From the NCBI GenBank assembly GCA_030686995.1, contig CM060709.1:268999057-269063056 (forward strand): a stretch of 64,000 nucleotides of DNA. Reading direction: 5' to 3'. Positions 1-10,359 of this stretch are shown here, piece after piece. Made by a program: the position numbers and the translations under genes. Numbering within the stretch: the first letter of the stretch is position 1; each line of letters opens with the position of its first letter. The notes below the pieces were generated by a model. It ran no database searches, was not told the origin of the DNA, and saw only the letters and a program-made list of their open reading frames with translations. The DNA is from Artemisia argyi. Taxonomy: Eukaryota; Streptophyta; Magnoliopsida; Asterales; Asteraceae.

Positions 1-179
1 ACGGGTTGCCTCCCGAGAAGCGCTTATTTTATTAACAAGTCATCAGCCTGACTCAAACTTCGCATCGCCTACGTTGGTGCAATCTTAGCTTTCTTTCTTG
101 AAAATTTTGGAATATACACCATGTTTCCTATCACTATTCCCTCTCTAGTTTCATCTATATCTTCCAATTTAACTTTTTC
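1..179 (-). other. 3' noncoding start of Ty3 element Z
   Basis: This follows the Z integrase on the minus strand. The first 30 bases match a motif (GGTTGCCTCCC, then AGAAGCGCT) found again near 6767, 31155 and 35560, just after the gag region of the pol-less elements E1, O and I. Z and those elements therefore share 3' noncoding sequence. No gene is seen. Confidence 0.55.
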
Positions 180-780
180 TCATGCTCTAGGAAGAGCATC
201 ATAGATAAAACCAGTTTCATGGGCCCAAGGCATCATCTCCTTGTAACCATTTGGGAAGGGCGTCATGAATGTGATAGCTTCATATTCGGATTTAGGCGGA
301 ATTTCTTGAATTGAAATCTCGTTTATTTTCTCCTTATCATAATACAATTTAACTCCGTGACCATTAACAATGAAACTTAGTTTGTCATATATTTCAACAT
401 ATCCGGACGGATATCCATGTTTCACTATATAAGGTCGAACCATTTTGGTTTTAGCTTAGGAGCTTTAAACTTGTATTTCATGTTGAATAGCAGAAATTTA
501 TCTCCAACTTTGAATTCTTTTCTAATGCTAAGCTTTTTGTCATGATAAGCTTTGGTTCTGGCTTAGTATAGCTTGGAATTCTCGTAGGCTTGAATCCTTA
601 ATTCATCGAGTTCATGCAGTTGCAAGAATCTCTTTTCTCCAGCTATTTCGAGATTAGGAATACAGCTTCTTAATGCCTAATAAGCATGGTGTTCAATTTC
701 GAACAACAAATGACATGTTTTCCCATACAAAAGTCTGTATGGTGTTGTGCCAATTGGTGTTTTGTAAGCAGTGAAAAATG
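180..780 (-). pseudogene. Integrase C-terminal region, Ty3 Athila/Tat type (element Z)
   Basis: Read leftward after the integrase core, this stretch encodes the basic linker and the C-terminal part of an Athila/Tat-type integrase in broken frames. Recognisable pieces are the Tyr-Glu-Asn-Ser helix near 580, the Gly-Asp-Lys-Phe-Leu-Leu-Phe strand near 500, and an open frame from 443 to 180 beginning Val-Arg-Pro-Tyr-Ile-Val. This region normally contacts DNA and helps target integration. Stops between 560 and 800 show that it is decayed. The last 87 codons (180-443) extend past the part I recognise, and I give them no function. Confidence 0.6.
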
Positions 781-1633
781 CCCACAGAGCGTCATCGAGT
801 TTCCTCAACTAAACGGAAGGATTGTCCTTAACCGTTTTTTCGAGTATTCTTTTTAAAGCTCTAATGATGTTTTTGACTTGACCACTGGTTTGTGGATGAT
901 AAGCTATGGTAAAATGATGGTGAACCCCATAACATTTCATGGTTTTCTCCATTTGTTTATTAAAGAAATTAGTTCCTCTGTCACTGATTAAAGCTTTAGG
1001 AATTCCATATCTAGCAAAAAGCTTTTTGAAAAAATTTACAACAACTCGTGCATCATTAGTGGGTAGAGCTTCGGCTTTAGCCCATTTGGAAACGTAATCG
1101 ATAGCAACGAGAATGTATTCATACTTGTGTGATTTAGGGAATGGTCCCATAAAATCAATTCCCTAAATATCGAATATTTCACAGACTTGAATGCTCTTTT
1201 GAGGCATTTCGTCTCTATGCGAAAGACTACTGGATCATTGGCAAGAATCACAGTTTTGAACGAGAGTATTAGCTTTTTTGAAAATTTTCGGCCAATAGAA
1301 TCCAGCATCAAAAACTTTTTTGGCTGTGGTGGAAGGACCATAGTGTCCCCTAGTTGGGCCATGATGGCATTCATCAAGAATTCTCCTAGTTTCGGCACCG
1401 TAAACACATCTTCTGATCCTCCCATAGGGAAACATCTTGGAAAGATAGGGTTCTTCCCAATAAGATTGTTTAAGTTCAGAGAAGAATTTACTTCGTTGGG
1501 CATATGTTAAACCTTTCTTTAGAATTTTCCCAACAAGATAATTTGCAAAATCTACAAACCATGGTATTTCCTTTTCATCAACCGTGTCAACAATCATGAG
1601 AGTTTCATCCTGAAAAATAATCATCAATTTCAT
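781..1633 (-). pseudogene. Integrase zinc-binding and catalytic domains (element Z)
   Basis: Retrotransposon integrase inserts cDNA copies into the genome. From 1633 leftward come the end of the RNase H linker, an H2C2 zinc-binding domain (Cys-His-His-Gly near 1370, Cys-Asp-Ser-Cys near 1240) and the catalytic core. The core has Asp in Asp-Phe-Met-Gly near 1150 and Ser-Asp-Arg-Gly-Thr-Asn near 985. The third acidic residue, expected in Gly-Gln-Val-Glu, reads Lys near 870. There are in-frame stops after Cys-Gln (about 1235, consistent with CGA to TGA) and before Gly-Ile-Asp-Phe (about 1160, consistent with TGG to TAG). The gene is therefore dead by both stops and active-site loss. Confidence 0.85.
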
Positions 1634-1634
1634 T

Positions 1635-2110
1635 TTACTTTAACTCTTCCAGATTTGGATTTTCAAGACGAGACAAATGATCAGCAGCTAGATTTTCTGC
1701 TCCTTTCTTATCTTTGATTTCTATGTCAAATTCTTGGAGTAGTAAAATCCATCGAATAAGACGCGGTTTTGCATCTTGTTTGGTAAAAAGATATTTGAGT
1801 ACTGAATGGTCGGTGAACACAATCATTTTAGAAAGCACAAGATAAGATCTAAATTTGTCAAAAGCAAAAACAACGGCTAACAATTCTTCCTCCGTAACCG
1901 TGTAATTTTGTTGAGCATTATTAAATGTTTTGCTAGCGAAGTATATAGGGCGGAAATGTTTTCCTTCACGTTGTCCTAAAATAGCTCCAACGGAAAAATC
2001 ACATGCATTGCACATAAGCTCGAATGGTAGTGACCAATTAGGTGAAACCATAATGGGTGCACTAGTCAACTGACTTTTCAACATTTCGAAAGCCTTAATG
2101 CAATCCACGT
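1635..2110 (-). pseudogene. RNase H domain (element Z)
   Basis: RNase H degrades the RNA strand during reverse transcription. This open stretch of 157 codons has the usual order for Athila-type pol. It has a Phe-Glu-Leu-Met-Cys-Asn start with Asp in Cys-Asp-Phe-Ser-Val-Gly, Glu-Glu-Glu-Leu-Leu-Ala in the centre, Phe-Thr-Asp-His, and it closes with Asn-Leu-Ala-Ala-Asp-His-Leu-Ser-Arg. It is out of frame with the reverse transcriptase on its right and separated by a stop from the integrase on its left, so it is a domain within a broken polyprotein. Confidence 0.88.
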
Positions 2111-2416
2111 TAAAGTCAAAAACAAAATCTTTTTCAAGAAGTTTGTCATAGAACGAGATATTTTGGAAAAATCTTTGATGAAACGACGGTAAAAACCAGC
2201 ATGTCCTAAGAAACTTCTAATGGCTTTGACGTTAGTTGGAGGTGGTAATTTGGTGATAACAATGATTTTAGCTTTATCGACCTCCTTTCCTGAACTCGAA
2301 ATTTTGTGTCCAAGAACAATTCCTTCAGTCACCATGAAATGACATTTTTCCCTGTTAAGAACCAGATGTGCAGCTTCACATCTTTCAAGCATTTTATCAA
2401 GATTAGAAAGGCAAGC
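2111..2416 (-). pseudogene. Reverse transcriptase fragment, cut by a Copia-type LTR (element Z)
   Basis: This is the C-terminal third of a Ty3 reverse transcriptase (palm end and thumb). Recognisable blocks are Glu-Lys-Cys-His-Phe-Met-Val, Gly-His-Lys-Ile-Ser and the [12 protein letters not shown] signature. Upstream parts, including the catalytic Asp-Asp motif, are missing because the frame ends abruptly at 2416, where a sequence beginning TGTAGAAATTAG starts. That start resembles the Copia LTR at 55947. A frameshift near 2120 separates it from RNase H. The rest of this reverse transcriptase was not found elsewhere in the window. Confidence 0.85.
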
Positions 2417-2937
2417 TGTAGAAATTAGAAGGGGGGGGGGGTTGAATACTTTCACCGCTTCTTTTAAACTTTCTAAAGCATTTCGCTGTTTTCTGTCCGG
2501 TTAATTTACATTTGCAAACTTGTTGAATTCTACTAGTTGTGTGATATCAATTTAGCTACTAGTAAATATAAACAAACATGTAATATAAAGAGTAAGGAAA
2601 GAACATAACCAAAGAGATGTGGCAATTTATAGTGGTTCGGCACGAAGCTCACTCCTCCGTCCTACTCCACTCCCCGAGTACCACACTCGAGAGTTATCAA
2701 TCACTATATCAAGACACTCCTTCAGGCGGAGCAATCCGTACACAAGCTTATACAAGGTTTAACGACACAAAGCGGAATGCCGAGTTCTAATCCTAGCTAG
2801 AACCAATCTACACCACGGCCCACGTGGCCACACGAACAAGCACTCTTGTCCTACTTAGATCGACACACGATCTAAGCCTTTACGTGAACGAGCATTCCCG
2901 TTCACTAGATTCTTCACATTAAGACACACTTGGATCT
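2417..2937 (-). mobile_element. Copia-type LTR, part 1 (cut by E1)
   Basis: The sequence starts TGTAGAAATTAG inside the Z reverse transcriptase. At 2620-2725 it carries a block (TAGTGGTTCGGC, then CCTACTCCACT and CTCGAGAG) that is also in the Copia LTR at 56153-56255. The two LTRs are otherwise diverged, so they are related families and not one pair. Element E1 splits it after GATCT at 2933-2937. The remainder resumes at 19305. Whether it is a solo LTR or part of a longer copy is not settled, because its far end could not be fixed. A run of 12 G lies near 2431-2442. Confidence 0.6.
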
Positions 2938-4382
2938 TGATACGTGGGAATCGCACCAGGCTTTACCTCTTGAGGGATCTCGAGAAGCTTACAACCCCCA
3001 CCAGGCAGTGTACCTGATCATTGTAGTATAGTATAGTGACAAGTACCGGGGGATTGATCGTTCAACTCAGGATTAGTGTCGCTAGGATTAGAAAGCCTAA
3101 AAACTAGGTCTAGAGGTGAGGGATGATTCTTTTTGTATTTTTTATATTTTATAAAAGCAAATAAAAATCTTGATTTTTTGGAAGAGTGGGCGGAATTAGT
3201 TGCTAATCAACTAACCCAATAACTAAGATGCAATCAAAATAAAATAACAAAAATGAAATGAAATCTAATTAAACTAGTGGTGTGAACAATAATAGGGAGA
3301 GTTGTGTTTACTTAGGTTTCATTACTCCCTAGATATCTTTTACAGTTTGATAGTTTGTTACAATTGCATGGATGACGGGTCGTATTCCTTAATACTAGTC
3401 GTAGGGCCGTGTACAATATTCCCTAACTCTATAGGATCCTACTTCACTCCTATGTCGAGCCGTTAGAAGCTCCTAACATGGGATCATTAGAATTCTCCTA
3501 CGCATTAAATACAACTAAAAATCATAGTACACCTCTGATCATGTTTCTTAAGACGTTCAAGCATGTCACCAATGGAAGTCTGCCAGTTTTCCTAAGCCTA
3601 ACATCGAATACAATCATCCGTAACAACTATAAACAAACAATCAACCCATAATTAACATCTAGGTTTCACTACATCTGAGCAAACACACAAGAGATCTAGC
3701 CAAGCATGTTAAATTCAAGACAAGTGTAAGATATATTCAAACAACACATAGACATATTGAATGAATTGAAAGAGTATTTATCTTAATTGAACATGAAAGG
3801 TTTCAAAGGGTAAAAACCCTTGAAAAAGCTGTAATATTCGGACTAGTGTTTCTCTCCAAAGTTACACCATACTTGTTCCTCTCTAATGAATGAAAATTAC
3901 AAAACTATATATAGATTTTACAGGGTGACGGCGTCAAGTAGGAAATTCTGACGCCGTCAACTCGCCGCCCATAATGAAACCGGATTGCCTAGATCCACTT
4001 TTGACGCCGTCATGTGCAATTCTACTCTGGGCCGTCACTCTTATTTGGACCATGACGGCCTATGGTGACGCCGTCATGTCCATAGTGCAAAACTCTTCTG
4101 GATCGTCACGGACTCTATCCACTTCCACCTCTTGTATTACTCTTGACGCCGTCACTTGAGAACTCTTGACGCCGTCAGGTACTGTTCCCACCAAGGAAAA
4201 TTAATACTTTGCCGTTTTTTCACTTTTATGCTCCAAAAACGTCCGAAATGCTTCCTTTTCCAGAATTCACTCCAAAAGTACCTAAAATGACAAAAGGAAC
4301 GATTTAAGGCAATATTTGATCAAATAAATTCGAATCCGGGCTAAAATGACCCCCTAAAAATGGTTGATTTTTCGCCTCATCA
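2938..4382 (-). repeat. E1 3' LTR
   Basis: This LTR is 1445 bp long. It begins TGATACGTGGG and ends CGCCTCATCA on the plus strand. It matches the 17854-19299 LTR closely, with only scattered substitutions seen by eye. Related copies in the window are at 27407, 31708, 38092, 44284 and 48021. Its transcription direction is minus, judged from the TATA box at 3905-3914 and the upstream motif array. Confidence 0.93.
3905..4177 (-). promoter_or_regulatory. LTR promoter: TATA box plus TGACGSCGTCA array
   Basis: On the minus strand a TATA box (CTATATATAG, 3905-3914) is preceded by six copies of the 11-mer TGACGSCGTCA, at 3926, 3949, 4002, 4066, 4144 and 4167. Single half-sites TGACG or CGTCA lie near 4033, 4053 and 4104. 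Each 11-mer is an inverted pair of TGACG separated by one base. TGACG is the core recognised by plant TGA-class bZIP factors (established for as-1 elements). Binding here is inference. The gap to the TATA box is 11 bp. Confidence 0.7.
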
Positions 4383-4933
4383 AATACCCTTACACTTGAG
4401 ATTTGCTTGTCCTCATGCAAATGCGCTTTTATTCTAATCAAAATACAAGTTAGGGGTCATTTAACACTAATATAAAAGTAATTACAACAAATAATCGTTC
4501 CACTATTGACTAAAGACAAGCACGGAGGTCATACACTAGCACCTCACAAATAGTGTTTAGATACTCACATCTCTCGGGTGTAACAAAATATATATCACAA
4601 TATGGAAATAGATAACATCTCTCACTACCTGTCATAGCAAAATAGATTACCATAGGCTTGGGAAAGGATCAAACCTCCACTACATGGTGTAAGCACCTAG
4701 GATAAACTATCAAAGAGGTCTTTCAAAGGGTTATAACGTTAGGTGTAGGGATATGGAATACACGGTTTTGTTGGATAAAGGCAATCTTTACTCATGGCGA
4801 GTTAATCATCTTGGTTAATTACATGTACAATATGGCGTTGCTAAGCCAAGACTAGACTCGACTTAAGCTATTGAATGAAAAATAATCAAAAAATAAAACA
4901 AACATAGAATGAAACAGGATGGTAGTCCGTATG

Positions 4934-4985
<52 letters not shown>

Positions 4986-6835
4986 ATACACTCTTACCCT
5001 ACCATCCAAAATATTATATCATAGGGAATGTACATTCCCCTTACACTTGAATTTTTACATACTTTACAATAAACTAATCTAATGACTCGAATTAAGATAA
5101 TCAAAACACTTGGAGTACTTTTTATGATTAACGCACATATGGGGGTAATAAATGATGTTTTCTCCATTACTCCATAACGCAAGTACTTTACCCATGAGTC
5201 CCAATCATCCCAAAACAATATGTACAAGGATATGACTCGACTTAGCAACCATGAAATCAATTAGATAATTAACTAAGGGTTTAAACAAATAACAATAATG
5301 CACTAAAGATGAGTGCATGCACGAAAGGCTAAGGCGATTTGGGTGTACATTTAAGTGGGTTATAACAAATTCTTCCTTTAAGTAAGATGCTTAAAGTTAG
5401 AAACGAAAAGATAGGCTCGGAAGGGTATACTAGGGGTTTCGTGTACTAAAAATGAGTACAACGCTAAGGTGTGGGAAAATTAATTGACTTTACTAGCCAA
5501 GTAATATGACTTAAATGGTCAAGTAACTATGATACGGGTTTAACAGAAGGGTGATCCTAATGCCTCTAATCATGTAGTAAATCCTACCACACGAATGTAG
5601 TCTCACTAGCGGTCTTGGATGCATCACTAACGCAAGTTCTAGAATCTAAATGCTATCGGTACACTCATAAGCACTAATAATGAATGCTTTTCCTATCAAA
5701 TCTAAAGGAGAACCTCACCTATTTGGGTGGAAAATTTTTCTGAATAGTACGGTTTTGTGCTAGTTATACGACTCCTATCCATGAGACGCTTGCTAAGGCT
5801 AAAGTTTCACTCCTAAATGTTGTAAAAAATTTTAAATTTGGCACTAAAATTACACTGACAAGTATTTCTCTTGGTTTTATTACACACCTACCATCAAAAA
5901 AACAAACTCAAGTGAATGTGTATCCTATAAGGTATCATCATTTACCCTCCCCTTACACTTAGGATGAACATTATCCGCAATGTTCAATTAAAGAATGTAA
6001 AAGTGAAACAGGTAAAAGAATGAAATCAAATACTCCCCTGATTTATTCGGTGTGGATAGTGTGGTAACAAGGTTAGATCTTCCTCCAAGAAAATGAACAA
6101 TCAAAGCTTCCATTCCAGAAAAATAAATCATCTTCTTGTCATATATAACCTGTTAAACCTGAGAAAACAAACAAGGCAACCTCGCGTAAAATCGGCAGCA
6201 ATCTACATATACTAACAAATCCTAGAAAACAATGTAAGATATAATGCTTGTGGAATGAATGTTTGCAGATTTCCTGGAGTTTATAAAACTAAAGCATTAA
6301 CAAAAACTTCAAGACTCCGTTAGAAAAACAAAACTAGCAAAATTTCCAGAATTTTACACATGACGCCGTTAGGGATTAATTCCTGACGCCGTCAGAAGTG
6401 ACCTGCAGAAATCTTTACGTTAAGTTTCCAGAAAATTTCTGGAAAAACTTATGTCCTACTTCCAGGAAAATCCTGCAAAACATCATTATGACTCGATACA
6501 AGCATTTGACTCTAACAAATACTAATACACATGTCCATTTAATATTGTGGAGAATCATGATCAATTTCATTTCTTAAAAACATATTTGGGGTTTCCTCTT
6601 ACACTTATCTTTTGCGAAATACCTTCGTATGAAGTTAAGACGAAGTCAAACGAGAAAATAAAGCATTTTCACAATTTTAGTTTTGAAACATGATCTACCA
6701 ACAATAAAATAAAGCACGCATACAGAAGCAAATAACAATCAAACAAAATAAAATCACACAAAACATGGGTTGCTTCCCAAGAAGCGCTTTTCTTTATTTT
6801 ACGAGTCTTGTAGCTAGACTCAAGGTCATGGGCAA
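4383..6835 (-). other. E1 long 3' noncoding block with polypurine tract
   Basis: This is about 2.45 kb with no supported coding frame, occupying the place of pol. The stretch beside the LTR (4388-4400, minus AAGTGTAAGGG) is the likely polypurine tract. Very similar motifs recur at 5037, 5947 and 6594. The block also holds a T run (about 4940-4983) and two TGACGCCGT motifs at 6361-6394. Related blocks lie at 28834-31225 (O) and 33138-35650 (I). The right end carries the GGTTGCYTCCC/AGAAGCGCT motif shared with element Z. Confidence 0.75.
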
Positions 6836-7090
6836 TTACGTGACCTCATCGTTGGTCTCATTCTCTAGGTCATCTCCAATATTAGTTTTGTATTCCGGAC
6901 CTATTTGCAAGCATTCTTTGTAGAAACCAAGTATTCTATTCATAACATATTCTACTCCTCTACGTCTATCCTCATCGTTCCTATAGTAAACTGCTTGCTT
7001 GTGTTCCTTTTCTAGGTTTGATAGGAGGCGGTATTGTTCAATCTTATAGGGCATTTAGTAAGTAATCTCATCATTCTCTTCCTTGAATCT
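6836..7090 (-). pseudogene. E1 gag-protease ORF, C-terminal tail
   Basis: This is the last 80 or so codons of the E1 ORF, left of the E2 insertion. It reads Lys-Ile-Glu-Gln-Tyr, then a charged helix with Tyr-Arg-Asn-Asp-Glu-Asp-Arg-Arg-Arg, Gly-Phe-Tyr-Lys-Glu-Cys, Gly-Pro-Glu-Tyr, and ends at TAA (6836-6838). A TAA just before Met-Pro-Tyr (about 7055) replaces CAA, since the O copy at 31450 keeps Gln there. The tail is a conserved part of this gag-protease ORF type. Its function is not known to me. Confidence 0.8.
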
Positions 7091-7095
7091 AACTA

Positions 7096-10000
7096 TGTAA
7101 CACCCCCAAAATATCGCAGCGAAAGACTGTGTCATAGGGGTGCTACTTCATAATACAAAGAACAAGGTATAGAAAACGAACTCTAAATGAGACGTTTTGA
7201 AAAGTTACCATTCGATTAATAAATTCCGAGTTACAAACTTGAGTTCCATAATACAATACATAAGAGTTTTAAAACATATCGAATGGTAAAGATAAAAGCA
7301 TAAGTCTTCAAAACATGCCAAGCGACTCTATGCTCCAGGCAACAACTATCACCTTAAAGACCTGAGATAAACATGCTAAAGTGTCAACACAATGGTTGGT
7401 GAGTTCATAGAGTTTGTCTTAAAATAGTTGAAAAGCCTTAAAGAATGTTCACACAGCAAAGGCATTGAGAATCCACTCAGTTGCAAGTCCCGCCGTAAGA
7501 GATTTGCAACCTGTGTGTTCACAACCCACTGCTAATATATATGGTATAATAAAGACATGTATAATTTCATCAAAACAGTTTAGCAATTAGTCGTGAGTCT
7601 ACACTTCATCTCCGAAGACCTCACGTTTATGATGTATCCAACATTCGCAAATGTTAGGATGTATCAATAGCCTTAATGGTCATCAAAAAACTTAATTTGG
7701 AGCCATCGGAAGTCTCAATGGTCATCCAGCAACTTAATCTGGAGCCACTGGAAGTCTCACAATTAAATATAACGCAATCATGTAGATATGAAAATCAAGT
7801 ATAATGCGATCAAGTATAAGACAATCAAGTGTAACACAATCAAGTATAAATGTTTAAGAGTATTTGTACAAGTAAGCAAGTAGTTGAGCATGTATCCCCT
7901 CCAAGAGTTAAAACAAGTATGAAAAGAGTAGGGGCTATGACTCACCTTAAGCTTAAGTGATGTGAAATCAAAGTGGTAGTCGAATCGTGAAAGTCTCTAA
8001 GAGCAGCCTATAATAGAACGTTGCGACTTAGGTTTGGAGTAACGTCTAAGAATACGAAGAATTGCCTATATATGTCTTGCATAATGTTCATGATGTAGTA
8101 CTTAGTATATAGCGTAAGTCGTTGAATATAAATGGTTTATGAAACATGTATAAGTTGTATATCTCTTACTACCGTTCGGGCCGACATAATTCAGAAGTCA
8201 TGGAGTAAACGTTCGAGGAGCCAGGACACTTTAATTTGTAAATCCACAACTCATCTCGACGGCTTACTTAATGAACTCCTCACATGAGGCTCCCTACTAT
8301 TGTAGTATTTGATAATAAATGTATAAGTTTTGATCCGAAAAGTTACATGTCCGATATTTGAATAAACTTAGGAAAGTTTATTTGTACATGAAGATTGTTA
8401 TTAGGGGTAGTTTCATAAGTTTTGTATGACCATTTTCTCTTTGTAATATCTCATGGTTCCTTTTTAAGTGAAGTAGATCCAAATTGCTTGTTCAAGTTAT
8501 CGCCTAATTCCTTGTTTCATGTTTTTGCCTAAGTAATCTTACATGGTCATTTCGTCATGGCCTAGCCATGACCTTTGGTCTTTGTTCCAAGGTCATGAGA
8601 CACAACCGTGGCTCTAGCCATGGTTGTGGTCTTGATTATAGGTCATAAGACCTCTTGGTTTTAGTAAATCATAACTATAATATAGTGACTTTGGTCTAAA
8701 ATGGGCTGTTAAGATTTTGAAGAAAATTATCACTCGGAAAGCGTTTTCAGGGCTCGAGCTTCTTTGTTCCTGAACGAAAACGTCGTTCCGGACAACTTTC
8801 GTGTTTTAACTTTTTGATGACTCAGATCAGAAGAGGGACTTTAAAAATCAAAATTTGATCAGAATGCTATTTGGGCAGTTTTGCCGTTTTGGTTTCGCTA
8901 ACTTCAAATGGTCATAACTTTTGACTCGGATACTCGTTTTGGGTGATTCAAATTTCTATGTTTTCCTTGTTAAGTCCTCTTTAACAGTAAGTAAGTGTCA
9001 AATATCAAAGTTATACTATTTTGGTCGTGGTTCTCCATAAAAATCACTAGTTTGCTTGTTTACTTGTCATAAGTTAACATATGTATACTAATACTTGTTT
9101 TGTCCATTTTTATACATCATGAACTCCATACAAAGACCATATATAGCATGAATGAAACACAAAGAGCATGAAAATGATAATTAACAAGAAAGTATGTTAG
9201 GGTTTGCTTACAACTTTTGGCCTTAATGAAAAAGGGAAACTAGGACAAGAACTAGGACTTTGATTGAATAAGCTTTTCTCCTTTGCAATCTATGATAAAC
9301 CGAGGTTATTTGAAGATTATAACGACGCCTTCTTGAAGTCCAAAGCTATTTGAAGATTATAACGATGTCTTTTTGGAGACTTTAAAGTTATAACAACTTT
9401 TCTTAGAAAATTTCCAAGATTGAAGATCAAACACTAGTTTTCTTTCAAAAACTAGTTAACTTTCTTACAAAATATAAGAAAAGTGCCTTAGGTTTTAGGA
9501 CTTGAAGGTTATAAGAAGGTGTGGTGCAAGATTTATATGTGTTTTAGCTTGGTATTTATAGGGTAGGAAAAATAGTTAACCATATATTGGGTTAGAAATT
9601 AACCATGGTTAGTTTTAGACACTTGTAACTATCCTAGAGATCAATGGTTAAGATTTAACCACCCATGGTGACTCCCCCCCCCCACATTGGCGGTTTGAAG
9701 GAGGATAAGGTGACTAGATGATGACTCTTGGTGCTATCTTGCTTAGTTTGTGTATTTTGACTCCGTAAAAAGCTAACCGTAAATGATTAAGCCTCAAAAC
9801 GTAAAACCGGGTATCGTAAAAATATGAAACTTGAAAGTATTGTTAAACATGTCAATATAGTCCATAATAAAATATAAAATGAGTGGTAGGTTCTATCGGG
9901 TGCTAAAACCCTGCTAAAAACTGGAAACACGGGTCTAAAACGCGTAATTCGCGTAAAACGCTGAACTGAAAAACGTAAAATTCCAAAACTTTTGTAATTG

Positions 10001-10270
10001 TCATAAAATGATAGAAAATCATATTTCTATTGTTTATAATGTTTTATGGATATATCGGGATGCTGGAAGGACGTTTAAACCTAAAAGTAAATCTCGGACA
10101 CGGCTTTGTGATTTTTGCAGAAATGATCCGACGAGAGTCAAACTCTCGGATTATCGTTAAAATAGTTTAACTTACGAGAATATGAAATAAAAATTTCTGA
10201 GATGAATAGTGAAAAGTGAATAGTGAAATTTTCGGGAATAAAAGTTAACCTGAAATTGCAAATTGTTACA
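7096..10270 (-). repeat. E2 3' LTR
   Basis: This LTR is 3175 bp, starting TGTAACACCCCC and ending AATTGTTACA. It pairs with 12485-15685. Long LTRs that begin TGTAACACCC are usual for the Tekay/Del chromovirus lineage, which agrees with the gag type. No gene is seen inside. Confidence 0.93.
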
Positions 10271-10271
10271 G

Positions 10272-10285
10272 TCTCTACCCCTTCA
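10272..10285 (-). other. E2 polypurine tract
   Basis: On the minus strand the purine-rich run AAGGGGTAGAGAC lies directly before the 3' LTR. It is the expected start site for second-strand synthesis. Confidence 0.65.
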
Positions 10286-10359
10286 GGAAACTTCGTCCCG
10301 AAGTTTAGTGTGTCTAGGTCTCTTATCTTAATAACGGCATAATAAAGCTAGATTTTGAA

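Noticed and set aside
3926..4177. Regularly repeated short motif as a CRISPR-like array
   Set aside because: The 11-mers are near-palindromes at irregular spacing inside LTRs of a plant retrotransposon. There are no constant-length spacers and no cas genes.
4940..4983. T run as a poly(A) tail of a LINE or SINE
   Set aside because: It is internal to the conserved noncoding block of E1, with shorter T-rich runs at the matching place in O and I, and has no flanking duplication.
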